Assembly: GCA_900545445.1 (NCBI GenBank)
Contig: UQZH01000012.1
Coordinates: 1-45,656, forward strand
Direction: 5' to 3'
DNA: 45,656 nt
Source of the DNA: an uncultured Collinsella sp.
Lineage (GTDB): Bacteria; Actinomycetota; Coriobacteriia; Coriobacteriales; Coriobacteriaceae
Shown here in pieces: positions 1-8,057 of the stretch. The notes under the pieces are model-generated. The model made no database searches, was not told the origin of the DNA, and worked only from the letters and a program-made list of their open reading frames with translations. The position numbers were made by a program, and so were the translations under genes. The stretch's first letter is position 1; each line of letters starts with the position of its first letter.

Positions 1-2
1 GC

Positions 3-1334
3 ACGAGCGAGACGATCGAGCGCAGCGCAGGCGACGACGTGTTCGCCGGAACCGTCGTGGAAGACGGCAGCATCTTGGTGCGCGTGCGCGCCAACACGGC
101 GCAGACCAAGCTGCGCTCGATCGTCTCGCTCGTGCAGACGGCCGACTCGCTCAAGTCCGAGGGTCAGTCGCACATGGAGGACCTCGCCAACAAGATCGTC
201 CCGTGGAACTTCCTGCTCGCGGGCCTGGTTGCGCTCACCACGCGCAGTCTCATCAAGACCTCCGCGGCACTGATGGTCGACTACTCGTGCGCGCTCAAGC
301 TCACGGGTTCCGTCGCCGTCATGACTGCCATGAGCGATGCTGCCAAGATGGGCGTCATGGTCAAGGGCGCGAAGTACTTTGAGTCGTTTGCCAAGGCCGA
401 CACCATTGTGTTTGATAAGACCGGCACGCTTACCGAGGCGCAGCCGCGCCTAGCTTGCGTGCTGACGACCGATGGCTGGAGCGAGGACGAGATCCTGCGC
501 CTTTCCGCTTGTTTGGAGGAACATTTTCCGCATCCGGTGGCGCGTGCTGTGGTCAATGCTGCACGCGAGCGTGGACTCGAGCACCGCGAGCGCCACGCCG
601 CCGTCGAGTACATCGTGGCACACGGCATCGCTTCGTCCATCGAAGGGCGTCGCGCCATCATCGGTTCCGCGCATTTTGTATTTGAGGACGAGGGCGCACA
701 GCTCGAATCCGACATCAAGGAGCGCATCGAGTCCCGGATGCAGGGCCTGTCGCCGCTCTACCTGGCGATCGACGGCACTGTTGTGGGCGTGCTCGGTATC
801 GAGGATCCGCTCAAGCCCGGGGTCCGCGAGGCCATCGCCGACCTGCATGCGCTGGGCGTCAAACATGTCGTTATGCTCACGGGCGATTCGGAGCGTACGG
901 CCGAGCGCATTGCGCGCGAGGCGGGTGTCGACGAGTTTAAGGCCGAACTGCTGCCCGAGGACAAGTACGCCTATGTGGAGCGCATTAAGCGCGAGGGGCG
1001 CCACGTTGCCATGGTGGGCGACGGCGTCAACGATTCGCCGGCGCTCGGTTTGGCCGACGTGGGGCTGGCCATGGGCGGCGGAAGCGACATCGCCAAGGAG
1101 GTCGCCGATATCATCCTGACCGATACGGATCTGGCCGCAATCGTGCGCCTGCGCCGCATGAGCCAGGGCCTCATTGATCGCCTGACGAGCTCCTACTCTA
1201 AGGTGATGCTCACCAACTCAGCGCTCCTGGCGCTGGGCATTACCGGCGCGATTACCCCACAGACGTCGTCGCTGCTGCACAATGGTTCGACGATTGCCTA
1301 CAGCCTGAGCAACGCGAAGGCATATCTGCGCTAG
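3..1334 (+). CDS. Heavy-metal-translocating P1B-type ATPase, C-terminal part (5' end outside window)
   Basis: The reading frame is open from the first bases, so the gene begins upstream of the window; the GTG at 39 is internal. The visible part holds the end of the actuator domain (GDDVFAGT, then two transmembrane stretches), the phosphorylation motif DKTGTLT with the phosphorylated Asp codon at 414-416, the P1B signature HP in HFPHPVARAVV, and the hinge GDGVNDSPAL. Its role is ATP-driven export of a transition metal across the cytoplasmic membrane. The membrane metal-site motif, usually CPC or SPC, reads YSC here (DYSCALKL), so copper specificity should not be assumed. The protein ends about 40 residues after the last P-domain motif, as usual for the family. 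A strong terminator follows. The metal is not deducible from this fragment. Confidence 0.93.
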   Translation, partial: TSETIERSAGDDVFAGTVVEDGSILVRVRANTAQTKLRSIVSLVQTADSLKSEGQSHMEDLANKIVPWNFLLAGLVALTTRSLIKTSAALMVDYSCALKLTGSVAVMTAMSDAAKMGVMVKGAKYFESFAKADTIVFDKTGTLTEAQPRLACVLTTDGWSEDEILRLSACLEEHFPHPVARAVVNAARERGLEHRERHAAVEYIVAHGIASSIEGRRAIIGSAHFVFEDEGAQLESDIKERIESRMQGLSPLYLAIDGTVVGVLGIEDPLKPGVREAIADLHALGVKHVVMLTGDSERTAERIAREAGVDEFKAELLPEDKYAYVERIKREGRHVAMVGDGVNDSPALGLADVGLAMGGGSDIAKEVADIILTDTDLAAIVRLRRMSQGLIDRLTSSYSKVMLTNSALLALGITGAITPQTSSLLHNGSTIAYSLSNAKAYLR

Positions 1335-1360
1335 CAGACGTGTTCGCCCACGTTATCTGG

Positions 1361-1404
1361 CCTGCGCCCAGACGGCATCGGTGTCGTCTGGGCGCAGGCC
1401 TTTT
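1361..1404 (+). terminator. Rho-independent terminator after the metal ATPase
   Basis: A perfect stem of at least 13 bp (1361-1373 with 1386-1398, CCTGCGCCCAGAC and its complement) is followed by CCTTTT. It separates the ATPase from the toxin-antitoxin genes. Confidence 0.85.
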
Positions 1405-1418
1405 GCATTTGACCATTT

Positions 1419-1456
1419 GCTAGCTTCTCTATATAGTGTTGCTAGCGGTGCTAGCA
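1419..1456. promoter_or_regulatory. Putative toxin-antitoxin operator with three GCTAGC boxes
   Basis: GCTAGC occurs at 1419-1424, 1441-1446 and 1450-1455. The last two form a perfect 7-3-7 inverted repeat, TGCTAGC-GGT-GCTAGCA (1440-1456), just before the ribosome binding site of the antitoxin. Ribbon-helix-helix antitoxins of the RelB type bind such short palindromes for autoregulation; that function is inferred here. Confidence 0.5.
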
Positions 1457-1477
1457 TTTGAAGGGAGTGGGATCAAC

Positions 1478-1831
1478 GTGGGTGCTGTTGGCGGCATGGC
1501 GCAGGTGAACGTTCGCGTGGATCGCCAGGTCAAGAACCGTGCCGAGGAAGCGCTGCGGCTTTCGGGCGGGTCACTGCCCGAGCTCATCAAAAAGGTGGTG
1601 GCCAAGGTCGCGCAGGGTGGCGGGCAGTGCGAGGAAGTGCTTGCGGCCGTCGACGACCGGCAGCAGACCGTCGCGCCCGATACTCCGTTCGCCGCATCAT
1701 GGGCGGCGGCGGATCAGCTTTACGCGGACCTGGGCATCGCTACGTTGCCCGTATCCGACGATCGCGATTGGGACACAATCTATTCCGAAGCCATGGACGA
1801 GCGCTATCGCCAAAAGGGGATGATCCTGTGA
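1478..1831 (+). CDS. RelB/DinJ-like ribbon-helix-helix antitoxin
   Basis: A 117-residue protein from a GTG start at 1478, chosen because AAGGGAG (1461-1467) sits ten bases upstream; ATG 1496 is an alternative. From MAQVNVRVD onward the sequence resembles the RelB/DinJ antitoxin N-terminus, an RHH DNA-binding segment (MAQVNVRVDRQVKNRAEEAL). The acidic C-terminal half (EEVLAAVDDR onward, ending near DWDTIYSEAMDER) would wrap the toxin. Its stop codon overlaps the start of the PIN gene by four bases (GTGA, 1828-1831), typical of translationally coupled antitoxin-toxin pairs. The antitoxin family is usually paired with RelE/YafQ toxins, so pairing with a PIN protein is less common. It probably represses its own operon through the GCTAGC boxes. 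Confidence 0.75.
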   Translation: MGAVGGMAQVNVRVDRQVKNRAEEALRLSGGSLPELIKKVVAKVAQGGGQCEEVLAAVDDRQQTVAPDTPFAASWAAADQLYADLGIATLPVSDDRDWDTIYSEAMDERYRQKGMIL

Positions 1832-2343
1832 GCGGGGCTCCCCTCAAAATAATGGTGGATGCCAACGTATGGGTTGATTCGTTTTGCGTCGACCATGCCG
1901 AGTCGCTTGCCGCGCGTGCGTTTATCGGACGGGCTGCGGAATCTGGCGCAACGTTGCTCTTTCCGGTGCATATCGCCAAGGATGTACTGTATGTTGTCCA
2001 GCACGAGCTCAAGGCCAGGGTTATTGCTAAAAAAGGCTCGGTCGACGAAGCATCGGCACGAGCGATAGGCGAGGCCGCGCTGGCGTTTGTTCGAAATATG
2101 ACCGAAAACGCCACCGCCGTGGGCGCAGACGCATCCGATTTGTGGTTGGCCGATAAGTATCTAACGCTTCATCATGATTACGAGGATAATTTGGTGTTGG
2201 CGGCATGCAGACGCGCTGGGGCAGATTACTTGGTAACTAACGATCGCAAACTGCTCGAACATGCCGATCTTGCAGCAAAGACACCTCGTCAAATGATGCC
2301 GATTCTTATTTTGGCCGAACGCGGCGGCGCGGCTATCAGTTGA
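1828..2343 (+). CDS. PIN-domain toxin-like ribonuclease
   Basis: 171 residues from GTG 1828, preceded by AAAGGGGA (1812-1819) and overlapping the antitoxin stop. The N-terminus IMVDANVWVD carries the first conserved Asp of PIN nucleases. The acidic pair comes in HHDYEDNLVLAACRRAGADY, and a further Asp follows in LVTNDRKL. PIN toxins (VapC and relatives) cut tRNA, rRNA or mRNA with Mg2+. The product is longer than classical VapC (about 130 residues), with an extra helical stretch in the middle (residues about 45-100). ATG 1852 is a weaker alternative start. The assignment as toxin rests on the domain and on the coupled RHH gene; the RNA target is unknown. Confidence 0.8.
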   Translation: MSGAPLKIMVDANVWVDSFCVDHAESLAARAFIGRAAESGATLLFPVHIAKDVLYVVQHELKARVIAKKGSVDEASARAIGEAALAFVRNMTENATAVGADASDLWLADKYLTLHHDYEDNLVLAACRRAGADYLVTNDRKLLEHADLAAKTPRQMMPILILAERGGAAIS

Positions 2344-2401
2344 CGCGAACTGTTTGAAGGCCTCTTGGACGACGATGCGCCAAGGGACCCGCATCTGCTA
2401 T

Positions 2402-2836
2402 TTACAAAAGCTCGGCCTTAATGGCGGGACTTTCTGCGAGCTGCTCGGCTGCCTTTTCGTCGGAGCTATCGAGTGCTGCCAGACTGCGGTAGACCCACTC
2501 GTTGACCTGGGTGTTCTTGACGCCTGCGGTCTGCATAAGGGCGCCTACCTCGCAGATTACTGCGAGCAGATCAGCTTTTGGACCCGCGAGCTCGACCTCG
2601 ATGCCGTGGTAGGCGGACACGCCGCGGTTCTCACTTACATGGTCGATAAAGCCCTCGACGGTCTCAAGCTGCTGGGCGAGAGCTGCATCATCGTCAGCGT
2701 CCAGCACGACGAGTGCGTTCGATACCGTGAGGGCGGGATGTCCGCAGGGGACAAAGCCTTCGATGACATCCATAGCTTCGGTAATGGTTGAGCCCAGACC
2801 TGCGAGGGCATTGACGAGTTGCTGCTTGGTATCCAT
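2402..2836 (-). CDS. Hypothetical acidic 144-residue protein
   Basis: Not recognised. The start at 2836 has a good ribosome binding site on the minus strand (AAAGGA about seven bases ahead). The protein is acidic, rich in Ala, Leu, Glu and Asp, has no membrane segment or signal peptide, and is probably mostly helical. It contains a GHPALTVSNALVVLDADDD stretch followed by long helices. It faces the PIN toxin gene with a 58-base gap and no clear terminator between them. Codon use fits its neighbours, so it is likely a real gene. It stands alone and no function can be offered. Confidence 0.6.
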   Translation of the reverse strand: MDTKQQLVNALAGLGSTITEAMDVIEGFVPCGHPALTVSNALVVLDADDDAALAQQLETVEGFIDHVSENRGVSAYHGIEVELAGPKADLLAVICEVGALMQTAGVKNTQVNEWVYRSLAALDSSDEKAAEQLAESPAIKAELL

Positions 2837-3075
2837 AACGGTCCTTTCGATGGGTCAATTTTGCTTGGCGAAAATATACGTGACGTGTCCGGTAGCAAAA
2901 GTGCGAAGTGTGGTGCACATTATGGTCTTCACAGCTCGTGCATAGAGCAGCTGTCCGCCTTTAGAACGTGGTAAGATAGCTATCCACGAGCGGGGTTCAC
3001 CCCGCGTGTTCCTTGAAAAGTCGACGGTTATCGGGTGTTTGCAGGTCCGATACCATCCAGACTTTCCCAACATTC

Positions 3076-3439
3076 GGGGGCGACTGGTTTCGACACGATA
3101 GCTCTGAGAGAGGAAGCAAGCCGAGGTCTCCTCGCCTCGTTAAACAGGGGTACCGTCAAATTGAATTGACAACAACTCTTCTTTTGAGCCTATGGCTCTC
3201 GCTGCTTAGTTTATAGCGGCGCGTCAACCCGGTGATTTCCCCGACACCGGCGCGACGTCATTTTAGGGGAATGCTCCTGCGCACGTAATCGGTATGGCGC
3301 AGGCTAAGACCGAACCGGTTAGGACGCCGCGAGCGTGTCGCTGCGCGCAAAGCGTCCGAGACAAAACCAGCGACTGAGCTTGGAGATGCCAATCAGGGGG
3401 CTTTCGTGGACCGGAGTTCGATTCTCCGCGCCTCCACCA
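3076..3439 (+). ncRNA. ssrA: tmRNA (transfer-messenger RNA)
   Basis: The 5' end GGGGGCGACTGGTTTCGAC and the 3' end GGAGTTCGATTCTCCGCG followed by CCTCCACCA are diagnostic of tmRNA. The acceptor stem pairs 3076-3082 with 3429-3435, and CCA is encoded. The tag reading frame ends at TAG 3207-3209 with ...EPMALAA, the degradation signal. In that frame a TGA occurs at 3162-3164, so the resume codon must be ATT 3165 or GAC 3168, giving a tag of about 13-14 encoded residues (I)DNNSSFEPMALAA. tmRNA rescues stalled ribosomes with SmpB, which is not encoded in this window. Confidence 0.95.
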
Positions 3440-3447
3440 ATAGTTAC

Positions 3448-3483
3448 AAGCAGGTAGAGAAGTGTTTCTACCTGCTTTTTTAT
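3448..3483 (+). terminator. Terminator of tmRNA
   Basis: An 11-bp perfect stem (3448-3458 with 3467-3477, AAGCAGGTAGA and its complement) followed by a run of T residues. Confidence 0.9.
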
Positions 3484-3493
3484 TACATACAGA

Positions 3494-3753
3494 TACCGCG
3501 GAGAATCGAACTCTGCGCAGGGCGAGGGCGTAAAGAAAACGCGTGAGCGTTTTTAGCCCGCGGGCGAGGATGCCGGCAGGCGGCCGAAGCCGGTGCGGAT
3601 TTGCGAAGCAAATACGCGGATTCTCCGCGCAAAGCCTCGATTCAAAACGGATGCGATGTTTATTGAATTTCAGCTGGCCAAACCCCGCATCAACGGATCC
3701 CCCGTACCGCGGAGAATCGAACTCTGCGCAGGGCGCGGGCGTAAAGAAAACGC
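3494..3753. repeat. Inverted and direct fragments of the tmRNA 3' end
   Basis: Two near-identical 49-bp direct copies lie at 3494-3542 and 3705-3753, starting TACCGCGGAGAATCGAACTC. Their complement contains GAGTTCGATTCTCCGCG, identical to the T-arm and acceptor part of the tmRNA (3414-3430), so they are inverted copies of its 3' end. A third, direct fragment (GGATTCTCCGCGC) is at 3618-3630. The first copy is followed by a hairpin AAAACGC-GTGA-GCGTTTT. No gene is supported between 3484 and 3877; open frames here are repeat-derived. Confidence 0.75.
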
Positions 3754-3877
3754 CGCAGCAACGCAGAGTGGGACGGGCTTTCCGCCAGCCGCCCCGTCCT
3801 CCGCAACTCCAAAACCAATGCGCTCTCTATCCCAAAACTGGGTAGAAGAAGCCCAAACGAAACAGCAGGAGGTCAAC

Positions 3878-4756
3878 ATGACTGCAGAAGATAAGGCAAA
3901 GAACGCCGGCAAGGTCGCGCTTGTTTTGGAGGGCGGCAGCTTCCGCGGGCAATTTACCGCAGGCGTGCTTGACGTTCTCATGGAGGCCGGCGTCGAGATT
4001 CCGGCGGTATATGGCGTATCGGCCGGTGCCCTCAACGGCGTGAACTACAAGTCGCACCAGATCGGCCGTGCCAACCGCATCAACCTGGCTTTCTGCAACG
4101 ACAACCGCTTCATGGGTGCCGCATCGTTTGCGTCCACGGGTTCTATTGTGGGCTACGACTTTATCTTCAACGATGTCCAGGACCGCCTGGATCCCTTTGA
4201 CAACGAGACGTTTGATGCGAGCCCCATCGAGATGTACGCCGTCGCGACGGACATGCTCTTTGGAACTGCCGCGTACCTGCCGGTCAAAAGCGCCGTGCTC
4301 GACCTCGATGCCGTGCGCGCCTCGACGTCGCTGCCGCTGGTGACGCCGCCGGTCGAGATTGACGGGCACAAATACGTCGACGGTGGCGTAGCCGATTCGG
4401 TTCCCATCGAGCACGTGCTGGAGGAGGCGGGCTTCGATCGCGCGATTGTCATTGTCACGCAGGACCGCTCGTACGAGAAAAAGCCCTACGAGTTTATGCC
4501 CGCCGCGCGCGCCCGCTATGCCGACTACCCCTACCTGCTCGAGGCCATCGAGACGCGCCACGACCGCTATAACATCCAGCGCATGCATCTGTGGAAGTAT
4601 GAGCGCGAGGGCCGTGCGCTGGTCATTGCTCCGCAAAAGCCGGTCGAGGTCGGCCACGTTGAGCACGATCCGGCAAAGCTCCTCGACCTGTATATTCAGG
4701 GCCGCCAGGAGGCAAAGCGCCTACTGAGTGATATCGAGGCATTTGTCGAGCGCTAG
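3878..4756 (+). CDS. Patatin-like phospholipase family protein
   Basis: 292 residues. ATG 3878 is chosen because CAGGAGG lies just upstream and because the conserved family sequence begins right after it; the frame is open further upstream only through repeat sequence. Patatin motifs are clear: the oxyanion loop GGSFRGQFTAGVLD (residues about 18-31), the nucleophile elbow GVSAGALNG (GxSxG) and the catalytic dyad Asp in DGGVADSVP. The family hydrolyses acyl esters of lipids. Length and layout match the small bacterial single-domain YjjU-like group, cytoplasmic with no signal peptide. It is a single gene between the tmRNA repeats and rplM. The substrate is unknown. Confidence 0.88.
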   Translation: MTAEDKAKNAGKVALVLEGGSFRGQFTAGVLDVLMEAGVEIPAVYGVSAGALNGVNYKSHQIGRANRINLAFCNDNRFMGAASFASTGSIVGYDFIFNDVQDRLDPFDNETFDASPIEMYAVATDMLFGTAAYLPVKSAVLDLDAVRASTSLPLVTPPVEIDGHKYVDGGVADSVPIEHVLEEAGFDRAIVIVTQDRSYEKKPYEFMPAARARYADYPYLLEAIETRHDRYNIQRMHLWKYEREGRALVIAPQKPVEVGHVEHDPAKLLDLYIQGRQEAKRLLSDIEAFVER

Positions 4757-4819
4757 CGTCGCGACGTCATGACCCATGGACGACATGTGCAGAAAGTCTG
4801 GTCAGAGCCAAAATACCTG

Positions 4820-4847
4820 TTGACTCGGGCGACGAGCGGGGTAATAT
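4820..4847 (+). promoter_or_regulatory. Promoter of rplM-rpsI
   Basis: TTGACT (4820-4825), a 16-base spacer and TAATAT (4842-4847) form a near-consensus vegetative promoter about 65 bases before the rplM start. Confidence 0.7.
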
Positions 4848-4913
4848 GGACGGGTTACTTGCAGAGCCCCGTGAATCTCTGTAACAACACGTACTGTACA
4901 TGGAGGAGTCTAA

Positions 4914-5357
4914 GTGATTTCGAAATCGACTCACTACGCCAAGCAGGGCGAGGTCCAGCGCAACTGGGTTCTCGTCGACGCCGATGGTGCTGTCCTGGGC
5001 CGTCTTGCCACCCAGATCGCAATGATCCTGCGCGGTAAGAACAAGCCCCAGTTCACGCCCAACAGCGACTGCGGCGACTTCGTTGTCGTTATCAACGCCG
5101 ATAAGGTCCAGCTTACCGGTAACAAGGCCGACACGAAGACCTATTATCGCCACAGCGGCTACAACGGCGGCCTCAAGGCTGAGAGCTTCCGCCAGGCTAT
5201 GGAGAAGCACCCGGAGAAGGTCATCGAGCGCGCCGTTCGCGGTATGCTGCCCAAGACCACCCTCGGCCGTGCCCAGATGACCAAGCTTAAGGTCTACGCT
5301 GGTGCCGAGCATCCGCACGCTGCCCAGAACCCCACGAAGATTGAGCTGGAGGCTTAA
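4914..5357 (+). CDS. rplM: 50S ribosomal protein L13
   Basis: 147 residues with the typical L13 features: NWVLVDADGAVLGRLATQIA near the N-terminus, then CGDFVVVINADKVQLTGNK, YYRHSGYNGG and AVRGMLPKTTLGRAQMTKLKVYAGAEHPH. The GTG start at 4914 is fixed by GGAGGAG (4902-4908). It is an early-assembling 23S rRNA-binding protein of the large subunit. It is followed two bases later by rpsI, the usual bacterial rplM-rpsI operon, driven by the promoter at 4820. Confidence 0.98.
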   Translation: MISKSTHYAKQGEVQRNWVLVDADGAVLGRLATQIAMILRGKNKPQFTPNSDCGDFVVVINADKVQLTGNKADTKTYYRHSGYNGGLKAESFRQAMEKHPEKVIERAVRGMLPKTTLGRAQMTKLKVYAGAEHPHAAQNPTKIELEA

Positions 5358-5359
5358 AG

Positions 5360-5755
<396 letters not shown>

Positions 5756-5786
5756 GGTTTTATCTCCTTACGAGATACAATGTACA

Positions 5787-5827
5787 AGCGGGGCCTGCCG
5801 ATTGCTCGGCGGGTCCCGCTTTTCTTT
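5787..5827 (+). terminator. Terminator of rplM-rpsI
   Basis: A 14-bp stem including two G-T pairs (5787-5800 region with 5807-5820) followed by TTTCTTTTTC. Confidence 0.8.
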
Positions 5828-5878
5828 TTCGACTAGGGTGGGCGACTGCGTTTTGCCCACTTGGGAAGGAGCGATCCT

Positions 5879-7216
5879 ATGCCCCAGAACATCTTCGGTA
5901 CCGATGGCGTCCGTGGCGTCGCCAACGCCGACCTCTCGTGCGACCTCGCGTTTCGTCTTGGCCGTGCGGCGACCAAGTTCCTTGGTCCGGACATTTGCAT
6001 CGGCCGTGACACGCGTCTTTCGGGCACCATGCTCGAGAGTGCTCTGACCGCCGGCATTATGGCCGAGGGCGGCCGACCGCACTGCTGCGGCGTTATCCCT
6101 ACGCCGGCCGTGGCGCTGCTCACCGTCCAAAACGAGCTCGACGGCGGCATCGTCATCTCTGCTTCGCACAATCCGCCGGAGTTCAACGGCATCAAGTTCT
6201 TTAGCCGCAAGGGCATGAAGCTTCCCGATGCTGTCGAGGAAGAGATCAGCGCCTGGGTCATGTCCGAGGAGGCCATGGCTGCCGACACGCTGCCGACCGG
6301 CGCCGGTGTGGGTCACATCATCAAGATGAAGGACGCCCGCAAGGCATATGTCGATCATGCCATCAACACGCTCGACGGCCTTAAGCTCGACGGCTTGGTT
6401 GTTGCCGTCGACTGCGGCCACGGCGCTTCTTGCCAGACCACGCCCGCCGCACTGCAGCGCCTGGGCGCCACGGTCCATGCCATCAACACCGACTACTGCG
6501 GCACCGACATTAACGTCGAGTGCGGCTCCACTCATCTTGAGCCCTTGCGTGAGCTCGTACTGCGTACCCACGCCGACATCGGTCTGGCTCACGATGGCGA
6601 CGCCGATCGCGTGCTGTTCGTGGACAGCGAGGGCAATGAGATCGACGGCGACTACATCCTGGCCATCTGCGGCTCTGACCTGGCCGCTCGCGGTAAGCTC
6701 GCCAACTCCGAGATCGTCTCGACCGTTATGTGCAACCTCGGTTTCTCCATCGCCATGAAGGAGCAGGGCTTCGAGATGGTTCAGACCGCCGTGGGCGATC
6801 GTTACGTTCTGGAGCGTATGCTCGCGGATGGCGCCGTCATCGGCGGCGAGCAGTCCGGCCACATCATCTTCCTGGAGCACAACACCACCGGCGACGGCTT
6901 GGTGACGGCCCTGCAGCTTCTGGCCGTGCTCAAGCGCACCGGCCGCACGCTCACCGACCTTGCCGGCATCATGAAGAAGTACCCGCAGGTGCTCGTCAAC
7001 GTGCATTCGGACAACAAGGCCGGCCTGGACGATTGCCAGCCCATCTGGGACGCCGTCGCTGCCGCCGAGAAGAAGCTCAACGGTCGCGGCCGCGTCTTGG
7101 TGCGCCCGAGCGGTACCGAGCCGCTGGTTCGCGTTATGGCTGAGGCCGAGACGCACGAGCTGACCCAGCGCGTTGTCGACGACATCGTCGAGGTTGTCAA
7201 GCGCGAACTTCCCTAA
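5879..7216 (+). CDS. glmM: Phosphoglucosamine mutase
   Basis: 445 residues. It converts glucosamine-6-phosphate to glucosamine-1-phosphate on the route to UDP-GlcNAc. The N-terminus FGTDGVRGVAN, the phosphoserine loop ISASHNPPEFNGIKFF (active Ser96), the metal loop DGDADR (Asp239, 241, 243) and the C-terminal phosphate-binding RPSGTEPLVRVM are all present in the right order and at family length. ATG 5879 is chosen because GGGAAGGA (5863-5870) precedes it; the TTG upstream lies inside that binding site. The gene lies near a PTS EIIA and nagB, so amino-sugar anabolism and catabolism are neighbours here. Confidence 0.97.
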   Translation: MPQNIFGTDGVRGVANADLSCDLAFRLGRAATKFLGPDICIGRDTRLSGTMLESALTAGIMAEGGRPHCCGVIPTPAVALLTVQNELDGGIVISASHNPPEFNGIKFFSRKGMKLPDAVEEEISAWVMSEEAMAADTLPTGAGVGHIIKMKDARKAYVDHAINTLDGLKLDGLVVAVDCGHGASCQTTPAALQRLGATVHAINTDYCGTDINVECGSTHLEPLRELVLRTHADIGLAHDGDADRVLFVDSEGNEIDGDYILAICGSDLAARGKLANSEIVSTVMCNLGFSIAMKEQGFEMVQTAVGDRYVLERMLADGAVIGGEQSGHIIFLEHNTTGDGLVTALQLLAVLKRTGRTLTDLAGIMKKYPQVLVNVHSDNKAGLDDCQPIWDAVAAAEKKLNGRGRVLVRPSGTEPLVRVMAEAETHELTQRVVDDIVEVVKRELP

Positions 7217-7287
7217 TGGTCAATATCGGGTGCCAAGTGGTAAACTGTTAAGGCTATTTTGATTGATTGGTATGTCCGAGGGGGAGC

Positions 7288-7785
7288 ATGTTCACTAAAG
7301 TCCTGAGGTCTTTTGGTATGCGTGGTCGAGTCCTTACGCTGGATGCTCCCATCTCGGGCGACGTCATTCCGTTATCCGAGGTCAAAGACCAGACGTTTGC
7401 TACCGGCCTTTTGGGCCAGGGCGTGGCGATTCAGCCTACGGGTACACGTGTGATTGCTCCGGCTGACGCTAAGGTCGAGGCGATTTTTCCCACGGGTCAT
7501 GCCGTTGCGCTCAACACGGTCGATGGTCTAGACGTGCTCATCCATGTTGGTTTGGACACCGTTCAGCTCGAGGGCAAGCACTTTACCGTGCATGCGCAAG
7601 TGGGTGACATCGTCCATAAGGGCGATGTACTCATTGAGTTCGATCGCGAGGCAATTGCTGCCGAGGGCTACGATGTGACGGTTCCCATCTTGGTGTGCAA
7701 CTCCGTTGAGTTCTCGAGCATCAAGGGCTCCGTTGGCGTGCATGTCGAGGAGATGGACCAGCTCATCGTTGCTCGCGAGCGCTAG
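7288..7785 (+). CDS. PTS glucose-type EIIA component (Crr-like)
   Basis: 165 residues forming a single EIIA-glucose domain. The phosphorylated His is His86 in GLDVLIHVGLDTVQLEGK, and its partner is His71 in TGHAVAL. The segment ISGDVIPLSEVKDQTFATGLLGQGVAIQPT is the family N-terminal strand pair. It receives phosphate from HPr and passes it to a membrane EIIB/EIIC; no such partner is encoded here, so it may serve several transporters (glucose, N-acetylglucosamine) as stand-alone EIIA proteins do. ATG 7288 follows GAGGGGGAG closely. Position between glmM and nagB suggests amino-sugar uptake, which is inference. Confidence 0.92.
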   Translation: MFTKVLRSFGMRGRVLTLDAPISGDVIPLSEVKDQTFATGLLGQGVAIQPTGTRVIAPADAKVEAIFPTGHAVALNTVDGLDVLIHVGLDTVQLEGKHFTVHAQVGDIVHKGDVLIEFDREAIAAEGYDVTVPILVCNSVEFSSIKGSVGVHVEEMDQLIVARER

Positions 7786-7825
7786 CAAGTGCACGTGGCC
7801 ATTAGCCTACAATTCAAACACGTTT

Positions 7826-8050
7826 ACGGAGGGCGCCCTTGAAAGAGGGCGCCCTCCGTGGCAAGATGGGACTTGTCCGAAGCTAAAAGGCTTCGGGTCA
7901 CCGTGGACGGGCAGGGGCCTCGACGCGGGTAGACACGAGACACATACATTACGCGACCTCGCCCTGGTGGCCGCACACGTTGGTTGCGGCCGACGAGGGC
8001 CGCGGGCAAGTGCTTGTAAGGGGAGCCTTGCCTCTCTTGTACGAGAAAGG
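7826..8050 (+). promoter_or_regulatory. Long structured leader upstream of nagB
   Basis: About 230 bases hold several hairpins: a perfect 14-bp stem with a 6-base loop (7826-7839 with 7846-7859, ACGGAGGGCGCCCT and complement), CCGAAGC/GCTTCGG (7877-7896) and GGCCGCA/TGCGGCC (7969-7991) enclosed by CCTCG/CGAGG. The first stem lacks a T run, so it is not a plain terminator of the EIIA gene. I recognise no known riboswitch class. Confidence 0.4.
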
Positions 8051-8057
8051 ATGCGTA

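Noticed and set aside
3593..3877. N-terminal extension of the patatin-like protein
   Set aside because: It consists of repeat sequence related to the tmRNA end; a strong ribosome binding site fixes the start at 3878.
7826..8057. glmS ribozyme or T-box in the nagB leader
   Set aside because: I do not find the glmS core nor the T-box consensus; left as an unclassified structured leader.
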